From contig JANQEL010000005.1 in the NCBI GenBank assembly GCA_028278345.1, positions 1-37,808 of the forward strand: a stretch of 37,808 nt of DNA. The letters are read 5' to 3'. A model generated the notes under the pieces. That model saw only the letters and a list, made by a program, of their open reading frames with translations. It was not told the DNA's origin and did not search any database. This document shows positions 22,682 to 30,768 of the stretch, in pieces. A program made the translations under genes and the position numbers. Position 1 is the stretch's first letter. Each line of letters begins with the position of its first letter. The stretch comes from Myxococcota bacterium. Lineage in GTDB: Bacteria > Myxococcota_A > UBA9160 > UBA4427.

Positions 22682-24132
22682 TGTCGGCAAGGTCGCGCAC
22701 CGGGTCACCGCGACAACTTCGCGTGGTCTTCGTCGCCGCAGAGTTGGCTCCGTTGGCGAGGACCGGCGGCCTGGGCGAAGCGGTCTCGGGCCTCGCGCGC
22801 GGATTGGCCGAACGCGGGCATGCAGTCCACTGCATCGTTCCGGCCTACCGGAGCGCCCTCGCCCACCCCGCCGCCGATTCGCTTCGAGAGGCGGGACAAG
22901 TCGAAGTCCCGCATCCCGGCGGTGTACTCCGGGGTCGTTGGCTCACCGGAAGCGTCGGTCAGCTCGGCGTTCACATGCTCGACATCGAAGGCCTCTACGA
23001 TCGGGAGGCACTGTATGGCGAAGAGGACGACGGCCTGCGCTTCGTTGCCTTCGCTCGGGCCGCGGCCGCGCGCACTGCCGAACTCGGCCCGGACGTCATG
23101 GTCGCCCACGACTGGCACGGCGCCCTTTCCGTCTGCGTGCTGCGCACCCTCTACGGTCACGGTCGGACCGTCGGCATCGGCACGGTCCAGGTGATCCACA
23201 ACAATGCCCATCAGGGACGCTTCGACGCAGCGCTGATGGGGGCCACCGGGCTGCCGGGCGAGTTCTTCTCACCGGATGGTCTCGAGTTCCACGACCAGCT
23301 CTCGCTCCTCAAGGGCGGAGTGGTCTGGGCCGACCGCATCATCGCAGTCTCCCCCAGCTACGCGGAAGAGCTCATGACCACCGAGTTCGGCGAAGGCCTC
23401 GAAGGTCTCTACCGCTACCGCGCCCATCGCCTCGTCGGGATCGCCAACGGCATCGACACGGATCTCTACGACCCGGCGAAGGATGCGGCGTTGCCGTCGC
23501 AGTTCGATCGACGCAGCCTGCGAAACCGTACGCAATGCCGCGAAGCGCTGCTCGATGAACTCGGCCTCGACACGCCCGCGACCGGGCGGTTGCTCGGCTG
23601 TGTGGGCCGACTCGCTGCCCAGAAGGGTTGGGACGTCATCGCCGACGCAGCCGAAGAGCTCGTGAAGCGTGGCGCGGGGCTCGCGTTGTTGGGCGATGGC
23701 GATCCAGCCATCGCCCAGAGGCTGACACGCCTCGCGAACAAGTACCCGACGAGGATCTCCATCCAGACGGGTTGGAACGACGGGCTGGCGCGTCGGGTCT
23801 ATGGCAGCGTCGATTCGATTCTCGTGCCGTCTCGTTTCGAGCCCTGCGGTCTCGTTCAGCTGATCGCACAACGCTACGGAGCGCTGCCCATCGCGCACGC
23901 CGTAGGCGGCTTGCGCGACACCATCATCGACGGACAGACGGGGATCCTCTTCGACGACCTCGGAGTCGAATCCCTCACGACCGCGGTCGACCGTGGCGCC
24001 GAGCTGCGGCTCGAGCAGGGCCCTCTGCTCGAGCGCCAACTCCTTCGCAAAGACGTCTCGTGGCGGCGACCGGCCGCGCGGTGGGAAAAAGAACTGCGCG
24101 CCGTCGCCAGCGAATCCCAGGCCCGGGTCTAG
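22681..24132 (+). CDS. glgA: Glycogen synthase GlgA
   Basis: A 483-residue GT5 glycosyltransferase that adds glucose from ADP-glucose to the glycogen chain. VVFVAAELAPLARTGGLGEAV (residues about 15-35) is the N-terminal donor-binding loop; the family normally has KTGGL and this protein has RTGGL. Later landmarks are HNNAHQGRF near 173, VGRLAAQKGWDVI near 312, the acid pair region SRFEPCGLVQLIAQRYG near 385 and HAVGGLRDTI near 404. It starts with GTG that overlaps the glgC stop (TAGTG). Length is normal. Confidence 0.95.
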   Translation: MSARSRTGSPRQLRVVFVAAELAPLARTGGLGEAVSGLARGLAERGHAVHCIVPAYRSALAHPAADSLREAGQVEVPHPGGVLRGRWLTGSVGQLGVHMLDIEGLYDREALYGEEDDGLRFVAFARAAAARTAELGPDVMVAHDWHGALSVCVLRTLYGHGRTVGIGTVQVIHNNAHQGRFDAALMGATGLPGEFFSPDGLEFHDQLSLLKGGVVWADRIIAVSPSYAEELMTTEFGEGLEGLYRYRAHRLVGIANGIDTDLYDPAKDAALPSQFDRRSLRNRTQCREALLDELGLDTPATGRLLGCVGRLAAQKGWDVIADAAEELVKRGAGLALLGDGDPAIAQRLTRLANKYPTRISIQTGWNDGLARRVYGSVDSILVPSRFEPCGLVQLIAQRYGALPIAHAVGGLRDTIIDGQTGILFDDLGVESLTTAVDRGAELRLEQGPLLERQLLRKDVSWRRPAARWEKELRAVASESQARV

Positions 24133-24135
24133 ACG

Positions 24136-26277
24136 ATGCATACTCGCCCCGGACACTCCAGACCCCTCGGTGCCCACTGGGATGGCGAAGGCGTGAACTT
24201 CGCCCTCTTCTCCGCGCACGCGACCCGCGTCGAGTTGTGTCTCTTCGACGAAGGCGGTAACGAGACCGATCGCTTCGAACTTCCCGAGCGAACCGGAGAC
24301 GTGTGGCACGGCAAGCTGCCGGGCCTCGCTCCCGGGCAACTCTACGGCTACCGCGTCGATGGTCCGTGGGCGCCCAATCGCGGGCATCGATTCAATTCCC
24401 GCAAGCTCCTGATCGACCCCTACGCCCGCGCGCTTCACGGATCCATCCGCTGGAACGTCGCCCTCTTCGGCCACGACACCCAGGATCCGGAAGAGCCGAG
24501 TCGACTCGATAGCGCGCCGTTCATGCCTCGCTGCGTGGTCGTCGAGCCCGAGTACGACTGGCGCGGCGATCAGCCCCCTTCCATCGCGTGGTCCCGCACC
24601 TTGATCTACGAGTGCCACGTCAAGGGAACGACGATCAAGCACCCCGAAGTCGCAGAGGACGCGCGGGGGCGTTACGCCGGCCTGGTCTCGCCGGCCGTGA
24701 TCAACCACCTGAAGGAGCTGGGGGTGACCGCGGTCGAGCTCATGCCCGTCCACCACGCAGGGATCGAGGAGCATCTCGCGCGAAGCGGCCTCACCAACTA
24801 CTGGGGCTACGCCACCATCGGGTTCTTTGCACCGGATACCCGCTTTGCCACGGGCAATCAGCCCGGCGGTGTGGTCGCGGAGTTCCGCGACATGGTGCGC
24901 GCGTTCCACGACGCGGGGATCGAGGTCATCCTCGATGTCGTCTACAACCACACTCCGGAAGGTGGCCCCATGGGTCCGACCTTCTCTTTCCGCGGCATCG
25001 ACAACGCCTCCTACTACCGGCTCAACCCAGCGGATGCGGGCCGCTACCTCGACTTCAGCGGCACGGGGCACACGATCAACACCCAGCACCCGCGCATTCG
25101 TCAACTGGTGGTCGACAGCCTGCGCTATTGGGCGCAGGAGATGCACGTCGACGGCTTTCGCTTCGACCTCGCACCGGCGATCGCCCGTCCGCACTACGAG
25201 TTCGATCCAGCGGCCCGCATCTTCGAGCTCATCGAGCAGGACCCCGTGCTTTCGGGCAAGAAGCTCATCGCCGAACCCTGGGACCTCGGGCCCGACGGCT
25301 ATCGACTCAGCGGCTTTCCCCTCGGTTGGTCGGAATGGAACGACCGCTACCGGGACGTCATTCGCCGCTACTGGCGAGGCGATACCGGGCAGGTCGGTGA
25401 GTTCGCGAGCCGGATCGCGGGTTCGAGCGACATCTTCGGCGCGAGTCGGGGGCCCACCGCGAGCGTCAACTACGTCTGCTCTCACGACGGATTCACGCTA
25501 CGCGATCTCGTCAGCTACTCGCGAAAGCACAACGATGCCAACGGAGAATCGGGACGCGACGGGCCCAACGAAGAAAGTCACAACTGGGGAACCGAGGGCC
25601 CGAGCCGCGACCGGCGTATCGTTCGAACTCGCGAGCGAATGCGCCGGAACTTCGTCGCCACCCTGGCCCTGTCGAACGGAATCCCCATGTGGCTTGGCGG
25701 GGATGAAGTCGGACGCACCCAGAACGGGAACAACAATCCGTATTGCCAGGACAACGAAACCAGTTGGACCGACTGGGAGCTCGGCCCTGCGGACAAAGAG
25801 TTCCTGGACTTCGTGAAGCGCTGCTTCGAACTGCGTCGGGGCAACGCGGTATTCAGGCGACGCCAGCACCTCGACGACGCGGACTCGCTGACCGTCCGCT
25901 GGTTGCGCCCCGATGGCGAGGACATGCTGCCGACGGATTGGAACAATCCCCAGATTCGGTCGCTGGCTGCCCACCTCGACGCACGCTCGGTGTTGGCCAC
26001 CGACGAAGAGGGCGAGCCCCAAACTGCTCACACCGTTTTCCTGATGTTCAACGGCGAGGCCCGCAACCGCACGTTCAAGGTGTTCAATCACGGCCCCGGC
26101 TTCTGCTGGACCGAAGTCCTCAACACGGCCTGCCCGCACGATCCGCGAGCCGTGAGGGAGCCCGAGGTCCGCCTCGCTCCCCACTCCCTCGTGCTCCTGC
26201 AATTGGAGGAAATCCCATGTCCCCCGCCGACTCCCCCGACGAACCGATCCAGGAGCAGCGAGCGTCAGAGGTCGTAG
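24136..26277 (+). CDS. glgX: Glycogen debranching enzyme GlgX
   Basis: A 713-residue GH13 isoamylase-type enzyme cutting alpha-1,6 branches, usually on chains trimmed by phosphorylase. A CBM48 domain (about residues 10-110, GVNFALFSAHATRVELCLFD) is followed by the catalytic barrel with DVVYNHTPEG near 268, GFRFDLAPAI near 340 (nucleophile Asp), LIAEPWDLGP near 378 (acid Glu) and VCSHDGFTLRD near 447. It starts 3 bp after glgA. The last 20 residues (PCPPPTPPTNRSRSSERQRS) overlap the glgB gene by 61 bp in another frame and are low-complexity, probably a by-product of losing an earlier stop. Confidence 0.95.
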   Translation: MHTRPGHSRPLGAHWDGEGVNFALFSAHATRVELCLFDEGGNETDRFELPERTGDVWHGKLPGLAPGQLYGYRVDGPWAPNRGHRFNSRKLLIDPYARALHGSIRWNVALFGHDTQDPEEPSRLDSAPFMPRCVVVEPEYDWRGDQPPSIAWSRTLIYECHVKGTTIKHPEVAEDARGRYAGLVSPAVINHLKELGVTAVELMPVHHAGIEEHLARSGLTNYWGYATIGFFAPDTRFATGNQPGGVVAEFRDMVRAFHDAGIEVILDVVYNHTPEGGPMGPTFSFRGIDNASYYRLNPADAGRYLDFSGTGHTINTQHPRIRQLVVDSLRYWAQEMHVDGFRFDLAPAIARPHYEFDPAARIFELIEQDPVLSGKKLIAEPWDLGPDGYRLSGFPLGWSEWNDRYRDVIRRYWRGDTGQVGEFASRIAGSSDIFGASRGPTASVNYVCSHDGFTLRDLVSYSRKHNDANGESGRDGPNEESHNWGTEGPSRDRRIVRTRERMRRNFVATLALSNGIPMWLGGDEVGRTQNGNNNPYCQDNETSWTDWELGPADKEFLDFVKRCFELRRGNAVFRRRQHLDDADSLTVRWLRPDGEDMLPTDWNNPQIRSLAAHLDARSVLATDEEGEPQTAHTVFLMFNGEARNRTFKVFNHGPGFCWTEVLNTACPHDPRAVREPEVRLAPHSLVLLQLEEIPCPPPTPPTNRSRSSERQRS

Positions 26278-28487
26278 ACCCAGGCGATCTCGACCGCCTG
26301 TTCGCCGGCCGGCACGCCACGCCGCATACGATCCTCGGTGCCCACCCGGCCCGTCGCTCCGGTGTGGACGGTGTGGTGGTACGCGCCTTCCACCCCGACG
26401 CCGTTCGCGCTGAATGCGTCATCGAGAACGACAAGGACGTTTCCATGCCGCGGGTGGAACCTCGGGGACTGTTCGAGGTGTTCCTGCCGGATCAATCCCC
26501 TCCCCTGGCTTATGGACTTCGATTCCATTTCGAGGGCGGGCACGTGTGGGAACGCGATGACCCCTATCGCTTCCTCCCCACCCTCGGCGAGCTCGATCTA
26601 CACCTCATCGGCGAGGGGACGCACCGCCGACTCTGGGAGGCGCTCGGCGCACAACCCCACGTCGCGGATGGCGTCGCGGGCGTGCGGTTCTCCCTCTGGG
26701 CGCCGAACGCCACCGGTGTGAGTGTGGTCGGAGATTTCTGCGGTTGGGATGGCCGACTGCTGCCGATGCGATCACTCGGCGCCAGCGGTGTATGGGAGCT
26801 CTTCATCCCCGACGTCGAAGCCGGGGCGATGTACAAGTTCGAGATCCAGACGAAGACCGGGAGCGTGAGACTCAAGGCCGACCCGATGGGGCAGGCCGCC
26901 GAGCTTCCTCCGCGCAATGCGTCGAAGGTCGTCGAGTCGCACTACCGTTGGCGCGACGCGAAGTGGATGTCCGAGCGCAGGCATCGCGACGTCACACGCG
27001 AGCCGGTTTCGATCTACGAGGTCCACCTCGGCTCCTGGGCGCGTGTGCCCGAGGAAGGCAACCGCTGGCTCGGCTACCGCCAGATCGCGCCGAGACTCGC
27101 CGCACACGTGAGAGAACTCGGTTTCACCCACGTCGAACTCATGCCGATATCGGAGTTCCCGTTCGACGGTTCCTGGGGATATCAGGTGACCGGCTACTAC
27201 GCACCCACCGCGCGCTACGGGACGCCCGACGACTTCCGCTACTTCGTCGACGTCATGCACCAGCACGGAATCGGAGTCATTCTCGATTGGGTGCCGGCCC
27301 ATTTCCCCCGCGACGACTGGGCGCTGCGACGCTTCGATGGCACCGCGTTGTACGAACACGATGACCCGCGCCGCGCCGAGCACCCGGACTGGGGCACGTT
27401 GATCTTCAACTACGGCCGCCGGGAAGTCGCCAACTTCCTCGTCTCGAACGCCCTCTACTGGCTCGATGTCTTCCACATCGACGGTCTGCGGGTCGATGCC
27501 GTGGCATCGATGCTCTACCTCGACTACTCGCGCGAAGAAGGGGGCTGGGAACCGAACCGCTACGGGGGCCGCGAGAACCTCGAAGCCATCGACTTCCTGC
27601 GCGAACTCAACGCCGTGATCGCGAGCGAGCAACCCGGTTGCTTCACGGCGGCCGAAGAATCGACGGCCTGGCCGGGAGTCACGCGCTCGGTATCGGAGGG
27701 CGGCCTCGGCTTCACCTTCAAGTGGAACATGGGCTGGATGCACGACACGCTCGGGTATTTCGGGCGCGACCCCGTGCATCGCCGCTGGCACCAGGATGAA
27801 TTGACGTTCGCGATGCTCTACGAGCATTCGGAGCGTTTCCTCATGCCCCTCTCACACGATGAAGTCGTGCACGGCAAGGGTTCCCTGCTCTCGCGCATGC
27901 CCGGCGACGAATGGCAGCGCTTCGCGAACCTCCGCACGATGTTCACCTATCAGTGGACGCGCCCGGGAAAGCAACTCGTCTTCATGGACAGCGAGCTCGC
28001 GCCCTGGGATGAGTGGAATCACCAAAAGAGCCTCGATTGGCACCTCGCCGGCGACCCGTTGCGCGCCGCGTTCGCGACCTTCCTCTCCGATCTGGGCAGC
28101 GTCTACAAACAGTTGAACGCCCTATGGCACTGCGATCCCGACCCCGAGAGCTTCCAGTGGATCGACTGCCAGGATCGGGAGCAATCGGTGGTTTCGTACC
28201 TGCGAAGGGACCATGAGCGGCATGTCGTCGTCGCGATGAACCTGACGCCGACACCACGACCCCGGTATCGGATCGGCGTGCCGAGCGGCGGCCGCTACGT
28301 GAAGCGACTCGACAGCGACGCCACCGACTACGGCGGCAGTGGCTGGTCGACGCAGACATCGGAGCAGGCCGAGGCGATTCCCTGGCATGGTTTCCCCTTC
28401 TCGGTCGAACTGGACCTGCCGCCACTGTCGGCCGTCGTCTTCAGCCCCGAATCCGAGGCGCCCGTGGAGACGGAGCACCGACGATGA
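26217..28487 (+). CDS. glgB: 1,4-alpha-glucan branching enzyme GlgB
   Basis: A 756-residue GH13_9 enzyme that creates alpha-1,6 branches. It has an N-terminal carbohydrate-binding domain (LFAGRHATPHTILGAHP), a CBM48 (VRFSLWAPNATGVSVVGDFCGWDG near 160), and the barrel with SWGYQVTGYYAPTARYG, ILDWVPAHFP near 355, GLRVDAVASMLYLDYSR near 422 (nucleophile Asp), AAEESTAWPGV near 477 (acid Glu) and PLSHDEVVHGKGSL near 543. The ATG at 26217 has TTGGAGGAAATCCC just upstream and homology begins nearby, even though it lies 61 bp inside glgX. Longer open frame upstream is antisense-like filler inside glgX. Its stop overlaps malQ (ATGA). Confidence 0.95.
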   Translation: MSPADSPDEPIQEQRASEVVDPGDLDRLFAGRHATPHTILGAHPARRSGVDGVVVRAFHPDAVRAECVIENDKDVSMPRVEPRGLFEVFLPDQSPPLAYGLRFHFEGGHVWERDDPYRFLPTLGELDLHLIGEGTHRRLWEALGAQPHVADGVAGVRFSLWAPNATGVSVVGDFCGWDGRLLPMRSLGASGVWELFIPDVEAGAMYKFEIQTKTGSVRLKADPMGQAAELPPRNASKVVESHYRWRDAKWMSERRHRDVTREPVSIYEVHLGSWARVPEEGNRWLGYRQIAPRLAAHVRELGFTHVELMPISEFPFDGSWGYQVTGYYAPTARYGTPDDFRYFVDVMHQHGIGVILDWVPAHFPRDDWALRRFDGTALYEHDDPRRAEHPDWGTLIFNYGRREVANFLVSNALYWLDVFHIDGLRVDAVASMLYLDYSREEGGWEPNRYGGRENLEAIDFLRELNAVIASEQPGCFTAAEESTAWPGVTRSVSEGGLGFTFKWNMGWMHDTLGYFGRDPVHRRWHQDELTFAMLYEHSERFLMPLSHDEVVHGKGSLLSRMPGDEWQRFANLRTMFTYQWTRPGKQLVFMDSELAPWDEWNHQKSLDWHLAGDPLRAAFATFLSDLGSVYKQLNALWHCDPDPESFQWIDCQDREQSVVSYLRRDHERHVVVAMNLTPTPRPRYRIGVPSGGRYVKRLDSDATDYGGSGWSTQTSEQAEAIPWHGFPFSVELDLPPLSAVVFSPESEAPVETEHRR

Positions 28488-30661
28488 GCGAGCGGCCGGA
28501 GCTGCTCAGGCTCGCCGACCGCCTCGGCATCCTGCACGGCTATCGCGGCGCCGACGGGAATGAATACAGCACGGGAGACGCGACGCGCGAAGCACTCGTC
28601 GCAGCGATGGGGCACGACGCCAGCAGCGAGCAAGCGGCGACGGAGAGCCTCGAACGCCTCGAACACGCTGATCGCGAACGCCTGGTGGAACCCGTGTTGG
28701 TCTGGCGCGAATGGGCGGAGGGCGCGCCGGCGTTGAGGGTGAACCCGAGCGCTCTCGGTGATGCACGCGACTACCAGATCGTCGTTCGCCTCGAGGACGG
28801 AAGCCGCGAAGCCGTGAGGGGGCACCTCCCGCAGACGTCTGGCGGGGCTCTGGAAATCGCGCTTCCGATACGCCCACCCCATGGCTATCACGATGTCGAA
28901 CTCACCATCGCAGGGGCCTCGGGCCAACGCGAAGCGCTCCAACGACTCGTCATGACGCCACGCACGGTGGTCCAACCCGAAGAGATCCTCGGCCACGAAC
29001 CGGGCTTCGGCGTCGTGGCGAATCTCTATACCCTGAGATCCCGCGGCGGGTTCGGGCACGGCGGGTTGCGCGAACTCCGAAAGCTGGGGCGCCTGACGGG
29101 CGAACTCGGCGGAGAGTTCGTGGGCATCAACCCCCTTCACGCGGTTTCGAATCGCGGGCTCGCTTTCTCCCCGTACAGCCCAATCTCGCGCCTGTATCGC
29201 AACATCTTGTACATCGATCCCGAAGCCGTGCCGGAACTGGAGTTCAGCGCGGTCGCACGCGGGCGGCTCGACGACCCGCGTTCGAAGCAAAGACGTGCCG
29301 CGCTCGAGGGGGCGAGTCGAATCGAGCATCAGGGCATTCTCGAGTGGACGCTTCCGCTGTTGCGGGACCTTCACCGTACGTTTCGAGCCGTCGCGAATCC
29401 CATCCGCAAGGACGCCTACGCCGCCTATCTCGAGCGCGAGGGTGAGGAGCTTCGAAACTTCGCGGTCTGGGAGTGCCTCGCAGAGCATCATCGCAAGCGC
29501 GGGCAGAGCGGCAACGGGGGCGACGATTGGACGCGCTGGCCCGAACGGTTTCACGATCCCCAAAGCCCCGCCGTCGAGGAGTTTCGCGCCGATCACGCCG
29601 ACGAGGTCGACTTCCGAGCCTGGCTCCAATTCGAGCTCGATCGACAGCTCGGTGAGGCCGCGCATCAACTGCGCGAAGCCGGATGTCGCCTGGGGATCTA
29701 CCAGGATCTCGCGCTGGGCTCGGGCGCGCACTCCGCAGACACGTGGATGAACCAGGGCCTCTATGCCCGAGGCGCAAACGTGGGTGCGCCGCCCGATGCG
29801 TATGCACCGGAAGGACAGAACTGGGGTTTCCCCCCGTACGATCCCCATGCGCTGCGCGAGCTCGGCTATCGCCCGTGGTCACGCCTGCTCAACGCCTCTT
29901 TCGCCCACACGGGAGCGCTGCGAATCGATCACGCGATGGGCGTCGTGCGTCTCTTCTGGATTCCCGAAGGCCGACCCGGAAACGAGGGCGCGTACGTGAG
30001 CTACCGCGCGGACGATCTGCTCGGCGTACTCGCGCTCGAAAGTCGCAGACACAACGCGATCGTCGTCGCCGAAGACCTCGGAACCCTGCCGTCCGAGCTA
30101 CCGGGTCTACTCGCCGATTGGGGTCTGCTGCGGTCGGCCGTCGTCATCTTCGAGCGGGACGGCGACCGTTTCCGACCCAGCTCGAGCTATCCCGCTCGCG
30201 CCCTGGGAAGTATCGCGACCCACGACGCAGCACCGCTTGCCGGGCATTTCGACGCAGTGGATCTCGAGCTCCGCGCGCAAGTGAACGGGCAGGCGATCGA
30301 TGGTTCGCTGGCGACCGCGCTCGAAGAACGACGCGCCTCTCGCGATCAGCTCCTGCGCGCGCTTCGCGACGAGGGCTTCCTCGACGACGAGGAAACCACC
30401 CCCGACTTCGAGGCGCTTCGTTCAGCCCTGCTCTCTTTTCTCGCCGCCACGCCCTCGGTGCTCGTGGGGGTCTCCCTCGACGATCTCGCGGGCGAGACCG
30501 AGCCCGTGAACCTGCCCGGCGTCCCTCTCGAGGCCCACCGGAGTTGGTCGCGCAGAATGTCACACTCCCTCGACGAACTCGCGAAGTCGGATGCCTTCGA
30601 ACCCTGCCTGGAGACGATGGGCGCCCGTGCGAGAAGCACCGCGGTCGAAGACCGGGATTGA
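28484..30661 (+). CDS. malQ: 4-alpha-glucanotransferase MalQ
   Basis: A 725-residue GH77 enzyme that transfers maltooligosaccharide units, recycling short chains released during glycogen breakdown. The N-terminal beta domain (about 1-160) is followed by the GH77 barrel: GGEFVGINPLHAVS, FSPYSPISRLYRNILYIDPEAVPEL (about 225-255), LRIDHAMGVVRLFW near 480 (nucleophile Asp), VAEDLGTLPSELPGLL near 528 (acid Glu) and IATHDAAPLAGHF near 577. It is coupled to glgB by a 4-bp overlap. Length fits the long bacterial form. A 107-bp gap separates it from glgP, possibly with its own promoter. Confidence 0.95.
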   Translation: MSERPELLRLADRLGILHGYRGADGNEYSTGDATREALVAAMGHDASSEQAATESLERLEHADRERLVEPVLVWREWAEGAPALRVNPSALGDARDYQIVVRLEDGSREAVRGHLPQTSGGALEIALPIRPPHGYHDVELTIAGASGQREALQRLVMTPRTVVQPEEILGHEPGFGVVANLYTLRSRGGFGHGGLRELRKLGRLTGELGGEFVGINPLHAVSNRGLAFSPYSPISRLYRNILYIDPEAVPELEFSAVARGRLDDPRSKQRRAALEGASRIEHQGILEWTLPLLRDLHRTFRAVANPIRKDAYAAYLEREGEELRNFAVWECLAEHHRKRGQSGNGGDDWTRWPERFHDPQSPAVEEFRADHADEVDFRAWLQFELDRQLGEAAHQLREAGCRLGIYQDLALGSGAHSADTWMNQGLYARGANVGAPPDAYAPEGQNWGFPPYDPHALRELGYRPWSRLLNASFAHTGALRIDHAMGVVRLFWIPEGRPGNEGAYVSYRADDLLGVLALESRRHNAIVVAEDLGTLPSELPGLLADWGLLRSAVVIFERDGDRFRPSSSYPARALGSIATHDAAPLAGHFDAVDLELRAQVNGQAIDGSLATALEERRASRDQLLRALRDEGFLDDEETTPDFEALRSALLSFLAATPSVLVGVSLDDLAGETEPVNLPGVPLEAHRSWSRRMSHSLDELAKSDAFEPCLETMGARARSTAVEDRD

Positions 30662-30768
30662 CGAGATCCACCATCCAGCCCATCGGCCGTCTTCGCCTCG
30701 ATGCACCGTTTCTCACAAGCGTCGAAGGAACACGCCGACGGGCTGCTAGCATCCGCCCCGGAGCCCAG

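Noticed and set aside
23269..25485. Minus-strand open frame of 738 codons across glgA and glgX
   Set aside because: Antisense to two genes with clear catalytic motifs and spanning their boundary; no family resemblance.
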